From Ascoidea tarda (nom. inval.) (taxonomy: Eukaryota > Ascomycota > Saccharomycetes > Ascoideales > Ascoideaceae), in the NCBI GenBank assembly GCA_030560485.1, contig JAKTTS010000174.1, positions 1-27,989 of the forward strand: a stretch of DNA of 27,989 nt, in the 5' to 3' direction. The position numbers and the translations under genes are program-made. How positions within the stretch are numbered: the first letter of the stretch is position 1; each line of letters opens with the position of its first letter. Below the pieces are notes generated by a model, which did no database searches, was not told the origin of the DNA, and saw nothing but the letters and a program-made list of their open reading frames with translations. Shown here piece after piece: positions 1 through 9,199 of the stretch.

Positions 1-2168
1 ATAATAATACCCACTAAATTGATATGATAATAATTTTTTAAAAGGATAATAATTGTAAATAAAAACCTTCCAAACCGGATATTATTTATTTTTTTTTTTG
101 AATTATTATAAAATTGAGATAATGAGTTTTTGCTTCTTTTCAAAAAAACCTTTGAAGTTGGATTCAGTTAATCATAAATATAAATCTATGTAAAAAATTA
201 AAACAAAAAAATTAAAATACATTTGGTTTTTTGTGATTGAAACCCTACTTCTAAATAATATTTTTTAAAAAACTTTATTTGTTTTTCTTTGCACATTTAT
301 GTAATTAAAAAATACTAATATCAACATTTTTGATTTAAATTCAATAAATTTTAAACTCATAAAAGTTGTTTCTTAATAAAAAATTGTATTTCAGTCGCTT
401 CATTAAGCCATTAATGACTAATCAAAGTTTGGAAAAGTCAACAGTCTAATGGCTTCCTCAAATGAAAAATAATCAATGTGGAATCAAAAAAAAAAGCATT
501 TCATTATTTGAATGGGACTTTAACTTTTAATATGCAATAATAATTTTAAATAATCTATAATCTAACACGTTATCTGATAATCGAAAGCCTTGTTCTCAGT
601 TTAGATCAATAACTCATTACAAAATTAAGCAAATAAATGAGAATTAAAACAAAAAAAACATGCTCGAGTCATTTTTAGGTGAAAAGCTTAAATCTATTTA
701 GTCCAGAAAGTAATAAAAATAGCCTAAAAATAAAATAATTTCCATTGTATATAGTCATTTGAAATCGTTGAAATTGGATAAAAACCTATTAGCTCAATAA
801 ATCCGTTTCTTTACTTGAAGAATTGGCTAGCAAGTCATTGATAGATTCGAAAACTAAGTACAGTGAACTTTGGGTCTGTCAAGCAACTGGTATCAAACAA
901 CAGGTTTTACCGAAATCTAAAAGATTTGATCTATGAATTGCTTATTCCCACAAGACTCCAATAAGCCACTCTGATGTTGTGGAACAGACAAAAACAATTT
1001 CAGGAAACTTTGGCTGCGGAAGTATGCGGATGAGCTATTTTTCCGAAAACGTTCTATGGCTGTTTGAAACCAACAGGAAATATTCCGGTTAGTGATACAA
1101 TTCTGATGCGTATATCTTTGGATGCTCCAGTTAAATACAAATATATTTTTACGATAGAACTGATTCAAGCAAGATAAAAATCAATGAGATTAATATCTCT
1201 TTGGGTTCCAAGATCTTGTTCATGATATTTATCTTGAACTGATATAAAATCTATTCAAAACTTGCCACTGTAAACTCATAAAAACCAGATCGAATTTCCA
1301 GTTATAAATCAATTCTTTTTGTTGTATACTTGTTAAAAATCGTTCATTTTTACCAAATTGGGTACCTGCATATATCATTCATTTATAAAGAATATTTTGG
1401 AGTAAAGAGTCAATAAATATAAAATAAATATAAGCCAATGGATCTAAGTGTTAAAGGATACTGTTAAAGTTCACAACAAATTTGTCAAAACAGATTAGTT
1501 ACTATGAAAATCAAATTCAACTCATCTTACAAAAAATCGTTGATAACAAATCTATTCTTTATTGGTCAAAGGATTATAGCATATAGTCCTGATTACCCAA
1601 AAATATTCTTAAAAATAAGTGATGTACGCATATATCCAATTTGATAAAAATCACTGATGTTTAGCAAGAAATTCACAGAGAAAGTGTAAACATTTAATGT
1701 GTTGATATTTGAAGTTATACTTTTCAATTGTATAAAATAGATATGCTATACAATGCTTCCCTTACAGCATTTCAAGTCTAACTTTAAAAACCAAACACCT
1801 TGAAAATATAATTACAATAGATTGCAAACAATGTACTGACTCAGGTAAATAGATAATCTTCTGTTTAGTTTCTATTAGACTTTTAATGAAATCAATAATT
1901 TTTTTGATTTCTGAATGACTTGTAATTTCAGAATATGATTGTTTTTATTCTTTTTCCATTATCTTAACATCATTTTTAAGTAATATCTGGGTGGCTTATG
2001 TTGATTGAAAAATAAATAAAACTGATTTGTTTAATACAAAATAAGCATCAAAAAAGTTTTTAAAAGAGAGTTTTTGATTTAGATTAAGTTCATAGCTAGG
2101 TCTGTGAGCTGAGATTTTTTTTCAAAAGGCTCAGATACATTGGTTGAACTGGAGGGTTTTTCGATTTA
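1..2168. other. AT-rich stretch without a supported gene
   Basis: No reading frame here begins with ATG and looks like a protein of useful length. The longest one, on the minus strand at 917-1168, has no recognisable domain. A TGACTCA motif (the Gcn4/AP-1 type site) lies at 1837-1843, but no gene start is near it. I found no tRNA B-box with a pairing T-stem. Composition is strongly AT with homopolymer A and T runs. The stretch may be intergenic or the tail of a decayed gene; the sequence does not decide. Confidence 0.5.
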
Positions 2169-2196
2169 CCCCTTGAGTTTAGCAGCAGTATAAATA
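2169..2196 (+). promoter_or_regulatory. Possible STRE plus TATA box
   Basis: CCCCT, the core of the yeast stress-response element bound by Msn2/Msn4-type factors, sits at 2169-2173. A good TATA box, TATAAATA, follows at 2189-2196. The next in-frame ATG with a usable reading frame is at 2332, about 136 bp past the TATA box, a normal spacing for a yeast promoter. Short motifs like these occur by chance in AT-rich DNA, so this supports the small frame downstream only weakly. Confidence 0.3.
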
Positions 2197-2331
2197 CAGA
2201 GATTTTTGATAAAATACTCAAAAGAATATCTACTATCAATCCTTAGTTATAGCTGATTTTATAAAAAAATTATTGGATTAATTTTCGTATTCTTGTAGTA
2301 AATACAAAATCAAATTTCAATACATGACAAT

Positions 2332-2490
2332 ATGGCTGATACACATCTACCTATGATCCAATTTAATTACAACAATAATAAACAAACCACAGCTGATACT
2401 AAACCTCAAACAGCTAATGCCAAAAATTATCCACAAGCTGAACTGATCATAAACAGGTCCACGGATATTGCATTTGAAGACGAAAATTAA
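2332..2490 (+). CDS. Hypothetical 52-residue protein
   Basis: ATG at 2332 opens a 52-codon frame ending with TAA at 2488-2490. It begins MADTHLPMIQFNYNNNKQTT and ends in an acidic tail, FEDEN. It is polar, rich in Asn, Gln, Thr and Ala, and has no cysteine, signal peptide or membrane segment. I recognise no family. The reason to list it is context: a TATA box at 2189-2196 and a CCCCT motif just before it are well placed, and the composition is less A/T-homopolymeric than its surroundings. An earlier ATG at 2324 in another frame would precede it in the mRNA, which counts against efficient translation. It could also be the first exon of a longer gene, but no good 5' splice site lies inside it. 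Confidence 0.25.
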   Translation: MADTHLPMIQFNYNNNKQTTADTKPQTANAKNYPQAELIINRSTDIAFEDEN

Positions 2491-2735
2491 AAATTGTGAT
2501 TGCTGGTGTCTTGAACATTTGGCATTTTTTGAATTATTTAGTTCAAAATATATAATTCAAATCACATTCAATTCAAAAATTAGTGTATAGGTTCAAAACT
2601 ATGGATGTGTTTAGAAGAGGCCCAATTCTAATTTGCTAACATTTCAAAACCCATCATAAACTGCCGTAGCCAATGTAAAAATGTTAAAATTAATCAAACT
2701 TTCTACATAATTGCCTCTCTTTTTTTCTTTCTCAG

Positions 2736-3033
2736 ATTTCAACAAAATACTATATCCACAAGTAAGTCTTACGACCGTTTTAAGGTACAAATTTTGACCT
2801 CGATTCTTAAATAGAACAGGATCAGAAAGTGAAATTTGGGACGGAAATTAGTCTAAGAAATAGAAAACATTTTAGCCAAAAAGACCAGTAAGTATTTCCT
2901 ATGTTTTTTTACTGTTTTGCCGAGTGTAATTAATACTTATTTCAGCTGGTTAGAGGGACTTGTTGTATTGTTTAACTCCAATACTAAAGACAGAATATTG
3001 GATGTTTCTATAGCAAATTTAGAGTTTTCTTAA
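2736..3033 (+). pseudogene. Possible exon fragments of an unrecognised host gene
   Basis: A pyrimidine-rich tract ending in CAG at 2735 is followed by GTAAGT at 2762, and a second GTAAGT at 2888 is followed by TTATTTCAG ending at 2945. Removing 2762-2819 and 2888-2945 (58 bases each) joins frames containing KVKFG and then WLEGLVVLFN, with a stop at 3031-3033. KVKF fits the RVxF type docking motif for protein phosphatase 1, and the second piece vaguely recalls the strand pattern of CBM21 modules. Against it: no TACTAAC branch sequence is seen, no ATG-bearing first exon was found, and the last piece is also open without splicing, from about 2857. This may be a decayed gene, part of a spliced gene, or chance. 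Confidence 0.15.
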
Positions 3034-3236
3034 TTGGGAACTGATTCAAATGATGAAAACACAAGCTTGGTGTAGCCTCTACTAAATCAATAAATATTCA
3101 TTACTTAATGTGAATAGTATAGAAAGTAGCGTTCTTATTGCATATGTTTATTTGATTGTTTTTTAATAGTGATTCATTAATTAAATTCAACATCAAAAAA
3201 TCACTGAATTATTATACAGACTACCCAAATATTATA

Positions 3237-3359
3237 ATGGCTGCAGCTTTAAGAGGACCAATTGTCGCCATTGCAGCAGATCAAGGAATAAACCAAACTA
3301 CAAACGATGAATATTGTCAAGATTTTGAAGATTGTCTTAATTGCTGCTTCATTGTTTGA
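3237..3359 (+). CDS. Hypothetical small protein with CaaX-like C-terminus
   Basis: ATG at 3237 opens a 40-codon frame (MAAALRGPIVAIAADQG at its start) that ends CLNCCFIV before TGA. The last four residues, CFIV, fit a CaaX prenylation box (Cys, two aliphatic or aromatic residues, any residue), with a second Cys just before it, as in some Ras-type tails. The frame stays open upstream to 3156 but without an ATG; a possible 3' splice site (TTGAT, a T run, then AATAG ending at 3169) would allow it to be a terminal exon. Small prenylated yeast proteins include a-factor pheromone precursors, which are of similar length, but the body shows no pheromone pattern I recognise. Chance is quite possible. 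Confidence 0.25.
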   Translation: MAAALRGPIVAIAADQGINQTTNDEYCQDFEDCLNCCFIV

Positions 3360-4270
3360 TTGGCTTTTGTTATATTCAATTATTTTTTTTTCAAAATCTA
3401 TAATTTCAATCTATAAATAAAAAAATTAAATAAATTGGATATTTTACTTATTTTATGTTAAGGGAGGTTTAAAATTCTTTTGATCACAATGGAATGGTTT
3501 TAGGGCTCGAAAATTTTATAAAATATTCAGTTCGTTGGGTTTTCTTTGGGTCTGAACTTATTGTCTTCAAGTAAAATAATAAATTCAAGACTGAGGAAAA
3601 TAAAGAAAATAAACCTATCAAAAAAACCAGGTATATTAATTACATAAAATATAATTATTAGCACAATAAATACATCTTATTTGTTTTTGTCTTTTTATGA
3701 ATTATGATTGGTATAAAATACATGATTATAAGACCATTAAGAACGTAATTATTATCTAAATTCACATTAATATTTTGTAACAAATATATAAATAACAACT
3801 TGATAAAAAAAAAAGTAATTAATACTATTTTTGAGTGGATAAGCTTTTTATAACGATGATGACCCTCTATATCTACAATTAGTACAATATTTACAATCGA
3901 ACACTACATTATTCTCACGTTCAATTATAAACCGATGCTGTGGATTAAAACATAATTAAATGCTTTTTTTTTCTATTACTTTCCATGATTTGGGTTTTTT
4001 TAAATCACATTTTGTTGGATAGTCAAAACATTTGAGCATTGGTTTCAAACGTACTGCTAAATGAAAGCAAGTTGATTGCCAGCCAGAGCAAATTTGAAAT
4101 CTGTTTGGAATGTTGGATGTTTAAGTTACGTTGCTATAACAATGTAAGGTGATGCTCAGTTATGTTTGAACATAATTATATATAGTCATAGAATTATTTG
4201 ATAATAATAGTATCAATCAATAATATAATGTAACTTTTTATTTTTGTAGTCGTAGTATCTCAATTCGAGT

Positions 4271-4296
4271 AGAAAAAGTAATTGATTACTTTTTCT
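4271..4296. repeat. 12-bp inverted repeat with 2-nt spacer
   Basis: Left arm AGAAAAAGTAAT at 4271-4282 and right arm ATTACTTTTTCT at 4285-4296 are exact reverse complements, separated only by TG. With two bases between the arms it would form a cruciform or act as a dyad binding site better than an ordinary RNA hairpin. The nearest confident gene start is more than 1.3 kb away, so no function is assigned. Confidence 0.8.
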
Positions 4297-4639
4297 TCAA
4301 CTGTCTAACATTCAAAGTCAAACCACAGCCAGTTGCGAATCTATGGAACTTTGCAGCAGTAAGAAATGTGTGTTTAACAGATACTATGTCTCGTTGACGT
4401 TCAAATGTGTTTGAAGTACTGCAGAAAAACAATAAGGGTTGTAAGCCTCCCTAGCTGTGATGTGTCTTATAAGCTTGTTGCCTTGTAGAACAATTATCTA
4501 TGACTATTAACTGTAACTAGATAGCTATAAATAGTAAACCCTTTTTCATCTAACCGCTTAGACACTTGTCATAATCCTTGCTGTTGTAATAGATGCTCGT
4601 TCCTTCTATCTTCTTTTTCGAAGAGGAACAACCAAAAAA

Positions 4640-4880
4640 TCTATCTATGTAGCTGGGGCTAGGGACCCCAGACACATGCCCAGGTAGCTTGATATATCAT
4701 GTTAACCCTATCGATACACCATTGGCTGGTTCGGCATGTGTAGGCGCTGCATAATCCTGCTTGGTCTTGAGCATGTCCCGTGTCTGATAAAAATCCCCCT
4801 GTTGACGGATATCCGGATTTGGACCCGGTAATCCCTCCTAGCTGGCTCGAATTATATGTAATCTATACGTGGGATCTCGC
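4640..4880. other. GC-richer non-coding islet with hairpin
   Basis: This islet stands out from the AT-rich flanks. It contains a perfect 6-bp stem, CTGGGG at 4653-4658 and CCCCAG at 4666-4671, with a 7-base loop. A TATA-like TATAAATA lies about 110 bp upstream, near 4530. No reading frame of note crosses it. A structured RNA gene is possible, but I found no match to conserved motifs of U1, U2, U5, U6, SRP or RNase P RNA, and no tRNA boxes. Confidence 0.3.
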
Positions 4881-5359
4881 ATAGCAAGGTGCTTGAAAGC
4901 ATTCATCTACAGATAACTTAACAGTGTTTGAGTCCACAGCCAAGTCAGCACGGTAATTCAAAAAGGTATTTTCAGGTATTATCAAGTAAAACCATGTATA
5001 TCAGTCACCGAACAATCATTTATTGTCGGTTTTGTAGAGACTGAGAAATATAAAATCCTGAATCAAAAATGCTGCTCTGTATAAGTACGCGTTCAGTACT
5101 TGATTTGTAAATACAAAACTGTTCAGTTTTAAATTCCATAAAGGGAAATAAGATTTTTGAATTCTGAAAACGTTGAAGCTGTTTCTGGCTTTACCAATGT
5201 CATAACTATTTCTAAATACTACTATTGACATAAATTTGAGCACAATGTGTTTGAAGAATGTAATAACTCATACAAAAAAGAAAAACCATCGGCTCAAAAC
5301 ATCCACGACAATTCAGGTCATCACGGAAGAAAACCGCCGGGCCCGCGGATATCACTTTC

Positions 5360-5384
5360 GTCTTTGCAGGTGCTCTGCAAAGAC
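5360..5384. repeat. Perfect 10-bp hairpin in the DFG5 upstream region
   Basis: GTCTTTGCAG at 5360-5369 and CTGCAAAGAC at 5375-5384 are exact reverse complements around a 5-base loop. The element lies about 230 bp before the ATG at 5615, next to a CACGTG site, in a short GC-richer patch that includes CGGGCCCG. It could be a dyad protein-binding site or a folded leader or RNA element. Confidence 0.8.
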
Positions 5385-5401
5385 AAGCTTCAAGATTATT
5401 T

Positions 5402-5407
5402 CACGTG
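5402..5407. promoter_or_regulatory. CACGTG E-box
   Basis: CACGTG, embedded as TTTCACGTGGCG, matches the palindromic core bound by yeast bHLH factors of the Cbf1 and Pho4 type. It is 208 bp upstream of the ATG of the GH76 gene, a typical distance for an upstream activating site. No direct evidence of use. Confidence 0.4.
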
Positions 5408-5614
5408 GCGTGCAGGACGGATTTCTTGAACCTATTATTAAAAAGCTTCTAATTCTATTAATAATTCTTTCCAAGATTTAACTCATTCTCAGCATTTTTT
5501 TAAACACATCCGATATCTCATACTCCGTATTTTCAATCAAATATTTCTTTATAATACTTCAATAAAAGAATTATTTTCTATCTTTTTTTGACATCATATT
5601 ATTTCAAATAGAAA

Positions 5615-6967
5615 ATGAAAACGAATTTTTTGAAAATACTATTCTATCTTCTTGTCACAGTGATTTTTTCATATGGTCTTGATTTGAATCCTGATGATTT
5701 AGATAGCTTAAAGCAGGCAACAGCTCTTGTAGCTGATGGGTTGATGGATTACTATAACGGCTTGGATTATGGTGAAACTATTGGTATGTTCTCTGATCCA
5801 TACTATTGGTGGGAAGCTGGTGGAGCATGGGGCTCTATGATTGATTACTGGTACTTTATGGAAAATGATACCTATGCGAATATCACAAAACAAGCTTTAC
5901 TATTTCAAGTGGGCGATAATTGGGACTATGTTCCATCAAATCAGTCAACCACTGAAGGTAATGATGATCAAGGCTTTTGGGGTTTAGCTGTCATGAGTGC
6001 TGCTGAAAAAAACTTTACAAATCCTTCAGATGACGAACCTGGCTGGTTGTATTTAGCACAGGCTGTTTTCAACACCATAGCTTATAGATGGGACACTGAC
6101 AATTGTGGTGGGGGTCTAAGATGGCAGATTTTTCAGTGGAATTCAGGTTACGACTATAAAAATTCAGTTTCAAATGGCTGCTTGTTTCAAATCGGCGCCA
6201 GATTGGCCAGATACACCGGTAACAGCACATATATTGAATGGTGTGAGATGGTGTGGGACTGGATGGTCTCTGTGGATTTCATAACAACTGACGATTGGTG
6301 GTTTGTTTATGATGGAGCTACCATCGATAACAATTGTCAGAACATTTCCAAATTACAATGGACTTACAATCAAGGCTTGTTTCTTGGTGGAGCAGCATTC
6401 TTGTATAATGTCACTGGAGAAGAAAAGTGGTTGAACAGAACCCAGAACTTATTGGATGGCGCAACCGTTTTCTTCAACAATTCAGTGATGTTCGAAGCTG
6501 CTTGTCAGGGAATTGGTACCTGCAATAACGATCAAAGATCTTTTAAGGCTTATTTCTCGAGGTTTTTGGGCTACACAGCGTTGATGGTTCCTTCGACATA
6601 CGATCAGGTTTACGAGTTATTAAGAGCCTCAGCTCTAGGTGCTGCCTCTTCTTGTTCAGGGGGCACTGATGGTCATACCTGTGGTATCAACTGGTTTTAT
6701 GGTGGATGGGATGGAGCATGGGGCTTGGGTGAGCAAATGTCTGCTTTGGAGGTGATGCAGAATTTAAGAATAAATAATCTTCCTGCTCCGTACACTGCTT
6801 CTTCTGGTGGTTCGTCTGAAGGTGATCCTGCCGCTGGAACCGAAGACCTTGGATCTGAAGCTAGTAAGGCTTTATCCATAGATACTGCTGATATTGTTGG
6901 AGCCTCAATAATAACTGCTGTTGTTGCCTTGTCACTAATAGCAGGTTCAATTTGGCTCATAATCTAG
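5615..6967 (+). CDS. DFG5: GPI-anchored GH76 cell-wall mannosidase, Dfg5/Dcw1 family
   Basis: This 450-residue protein belongs to glycoside hydrolase family 76. Dfg5 and Dcw1 are plasma-membrane/cell-wall proteins thought to cut and transfer the GPI glycan of mannoproteins so that they become linked to cell-wall beta-1,6-glucan. Visible features: a signal peptide (residues 1-21, hydrophobic core FLKILFYLLVTVIF); WWEAGGAWGSMIDYW at 65-79; the paired catalytic aspartates Asp117-Asp118 in TEGNDDQGFW; several N-glycosylation sequons (for example NDT, NIT, NST, NVT); a second glycine/tryptophan-rich block WFYGGWDGAWGLGEQ at 360-374; a Ser/Gly-rich linker; and a C-terminal hydrophobic tail from about 427 that fits GPI attachment. 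Length matches the S. cerevisiae pair, about 450 residues. The first ATG is used because the signal peptide starts there. Whether it is the DFG5 or DCW1 orthologue cannot be settled by eye. None of its roughly 40 Leu codons is CTG. Confidence 0.95.
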   Translation: MKTNFLKILFYLLVTVIFSYGLDLNPDDLDSLKQATALVADGLMDYYNGLDYGETIGMFSDPYYWWEAGGAWGSMIDYWYFMENDTYANITKQALLFQVGDNWDYVPSNQSTTEGNDDQGFWGLAVMSAAEKNFTNPSDDEPGWLYLAQAVFNTIAYRWDTDNCGGGLRWQIFQWNSGYDYKNSVSNGCLFQIGARLARYTGNSTYIEWCEMVWDWMVSVDFITTDDWWFVYDGATIDNNCQNISKLQWTYNQGLFLGGAAFLYNVTGEEKWLNRTQNLLDGATVFFNNSVMFEAACQGIGTCNNDQRSFKAYFSRFLGYTALMVPSTYDQVYELLRASALGAASSCSGGTDGHTCGINWFYGGWDGAWGLGEQMSALEVMQNLRINNLPAPYTASSGGSSEGDPAAGTEDLGSEASKALSIDTADIVGASIITAVVALSLIAGSIWLII

Positions 6968-7948
6968 TGTGTATAAAGAAAAAGTGTTACTACCATTTTA
7001 TTGTATAATAGATCATTTCTTTAATTCTGTTTGTGTTTCTGTTTCTGTTTCTGTTTTGTTTTTTTATTCTATTCTTTTGGCATGAGATGAAATCTTTTTC
7101 TTTTAACTTTGAAATATCATTATTATTATCATTATTGTTATTATTATTACTGTTCAGTTCCTCTTCCCTTTTTTTCGCTTTTTTTTATTTCTAAAGATTT
7201 TAAAATAATATATTTCAGGATAATATTTATTGAAACTTAATACATTTTCGAATGAAAATTTTATAATAGATAAAAAAAATCACAAATCTTTAGATACAGT
7301 ATAACTAATAGAAAAGCAAAAAAAAAAAAAATCAAAATAAGAAAAATAAGAAAAATTAGTAAAAAAAATCAAAAATCAATATATTTCAACTCATATTGAA
7401 AAACCTAATAAAAAATATCATTAAGCAAATTCAAATAAAGATAATGACCAAACAAATAACAATACTAGAAAACCTAGGTTAAAAAAATTGAGAAGAATAA
7501 AGAAAAGAATAAGAAAAAGAATAAAAGAAAAAAAAATATTTATAAAATTAATAAAAATTGATTTATTTAAAAAAAATTAAGCAGCATTGTTAAAAAATGA
7601 TAAAAAAAATCAACTTATTTGATAAATAAAAGGATAGTAATAGTAATCAAATTAAAAGTAAAAATAAAAGTGATAAAAATAGTAAAAACAATAAAAATAA
7701 TAAAAAAAGATAATAACGATAGAAAATAAAATAAAATATTCATCTAGATAAATTTTTTTTTGAATTTTTTTTTTTTTTGTGTTTTTTGAGTTTTTTTGAG
7801 CTTTTTTTAAATTTTTTTTTAAATTTTTTTTTGAATTTTTTTTTGGATAATTTTGTATTTTTTTGATTTTTTGGGATTACTTTCAATTTTATTAATTTTA
7901 TATTAATTTTTTTTTTTTGAAAAAACCTTTTTCATCAATATAAACAAC
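6968..7948. other. Convergent, extremely AT-rich spacer
   Basis: The 3' ends of the GH76 gene and PUB1 face each other here. Close to the GH76 stop there is a short GTTTCT repeat (7035-7052, three copies) and an ATT-rich tract (about 7113-7150). From about 7300 to 7740 the plus strand is A-rich and from about 7745 to 7925 it is T-rich, with many homopolymer runs. Such tracts suit transcript 3'-end formation for both genes. No reading frame or structured RNA is visible. Confidence 0.6.
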
Positions 7949-9199
7949 TTAACGTTGTTGAGCACCATACATAACACGACCAAAGTTATTATATTGAGGT
8001 GGTCTATCTTTTCCCCAACCACATTTCAAAGGTCTACCATTAACACTAAGACCAGCTAATTGAACAATTGCTAAAGCAGCTCTTTCATGGGAATCATATT
8101 TAACAAAAGCGCAACCTCTGTCAGGATGAAATTTAAAGTCAACAATGTAGCCGAAGTTTTGTAAAAGAGGAATCAATTCATTTTGAGTTGTGTAGTGAGC
8201 TAAATTACCCAAATAGACAGTGGCTTGCCATGAAGGAGTTTGTCTTAAAACCATTTCATAAGATTGAATGGGTGGTAAGCCAGTCATTTGAATGCCGTTG
8301 ATATTGCTTGAATTGTTTGAATTGTTTGGCAAGTTACTTGGAGCCGCACCAGGTTGCTGTTGTTGTTGTTGTTGTTGTTGATTTAAACTTAGATTATTTA
8401 AATTATTATTTTGAGGTAAAGAATTTTGATTCATTTGGAAATTGTTTTGAGCATGAATATTTTGGTTTTGTTTATGAGAAGCCCAATTGCAACGAATGGT
8501 TCTACCACCAATCCATTCGCCATTCATTGTTTTAATTGCGTTTTCAGCGTCGCCATGATCAGAGAATGAGACAAAACCATAACCTCTTGATCTACCTGTT
8601 TGCATGTCCCACATTACGTGAGCTTGAATCATTGATTGGAATCTTGAAAAAGATTTGGCTAGTAATTCATCATTAACTTCAGAGGATAAATCACCGATGA
8701 AAATATTGAAAGAGGATTCTGAATTTTTAGCTTGTTGGGATTGGTAAGCCCAATTAATAGAAATTTCAAAGTTATTAATAACCTTTCCATTAAGATTATG
8801 TTTAGCTATTTCAGCAGATTGTGGGTTATCATATTCAATAAAGGCATAATTAAAGCCAGGTTTATTTTTATCAAATAGAATTTTAATAGATTCAACTTGA
8901 CCATTAACAGCAAATACGTCTCTTAAAATATCTTCAGTGACGGTTTTAGATAAACCACCTACATAAAGGATTTTATTTGAAACCTCACGACCACCTTCGG
9001 TGGCATTAGCAGGAATGACTTCAGGTTGTTGTTGAGCTTGTTGAGCTTGAGAGTTTTCATCTTGTTGTTGTTGTTGATTTTGGGGTTGATTTTGGATTTG
9101 ATTTTGAGCTTGTTGTTGAGCTTGTTGTTGATCTTGATCTGAAACAGAGATAGAAACAGGAGGTTGAATTTGTTGAGCTTGTTGTTGATCAGTACTCAT
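7949..9199 (-). CDS. PUB1: Three-RRM poly(U)/poly(A)-binding protein, Pub1 (TIA-1 type)
   Basis: A 416-residue protein with three RNA-recognition motifs in the Pub1/TIA-1 order. RRM1 spans about 76-152 (RNP2 LYVGGL 78-83, RNP1 GFNYAFIEY 115-123), RRM2 about 164-242 (IFIGDL 166-171; RGYGFVSF 205-212) and RRM3 about 326-398 (VYLGNL 328-333; RGCAFVKY 361-368). Pub1 binds AU- and U-rich mRNA, stabilises some transcripts and joins stress granules. A Gln-rich N-terminus (residues 5-58) and a Gln/Asn-rich linker with ten consecutive Gln (273-282) between RRM2 and RRM3 are the prion-like segments expected of this family. S. cerevisiae Pub1 is 429 residues, so the length agrees. Nam8 and Ngr1 share the layout; the linker and C-terminus favour Pub1. 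The ATG lies just before the Gln-rich tract. No CTG codon was seen among its leucines. Confidence 0.93.
   Translation of the reverse strand: MSTDQQQAQQIQPPVSISVSDQDQQQAQQQAQNQIQNQPQNQQQQQDENSQAQQAQQQPEVIPANATEGGREVSNKILYVGGLSKTVTEDILRDVFAVNGQVESIKILFDKNKPGFNYAFIEYDNPQSAEIAKHNLNGKVINNFEISINWAYQSQQAKNSESSFNIFIGDLSSEVNDELLAKSFSRFQSMIQAHVMWDMQTGRSRGYGFVSFSDHGDAENAIKTMNGEWIGGRTIRCNWASHKQNQNIHAQNNFQMNQNSLPQNNNLNNLSLNQQQQQQQQQPGAAPSNLPNNSNNSSNINGIQMTGLPPIQSYEMVLRQTPSWQATVYLGNLAHYTTQNELIPLLQNFGYIVDFKFHPDRGCAFVKYDSHERAALAIVQLAGLSVNGRPLKCGWGKDRPPQYNNFGRVMYGAQQR

Larger units (their letters stand above)
3360..5614. other. Long spacer upstream of the DFG5-type gene
   Basis: About 2.25 kb without a supported gene. 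The left part to about 4000 is AT-rich and featureless. From about 4440 base composition becomes more balanced, and several short frames appear that lack ATG starts and look random. The stretch holds a 26-base near-perfect palindrome (4271-4296), a GC-richer islet with a hairpin (4640-4880), a strong 10-bp hairpin (5360-5384) and a CACGTG site (5402-5407). The last two lie within the likely promoter of the gene starting at 5615. No tRNA or known small RNA was recognised. Confidence 0.5.

Noticed and set aside
4250-4262. GTAGTATCT, which resembles the branch-pairing segment of U2 snRNA
   Set aside because: The conserved U2 5' end and Sm site are missing around it.
4440-4640. Possible solo LTR of a yeast retrotransposon (TATA-like box, TGTT and AACA words)
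   Set aside because: No matching target-site duplication, only four-base terminal symmetry that is common by chance, and no primer-binding site or internal region next to it.
5236-5481. Overlapping frames of 60-81 codons upstream of DFG5
   Set aside because: They start at TTG or GTG, overlap each other and a hairpin, and resemble no protein. The region is better explained as promoter DNA.
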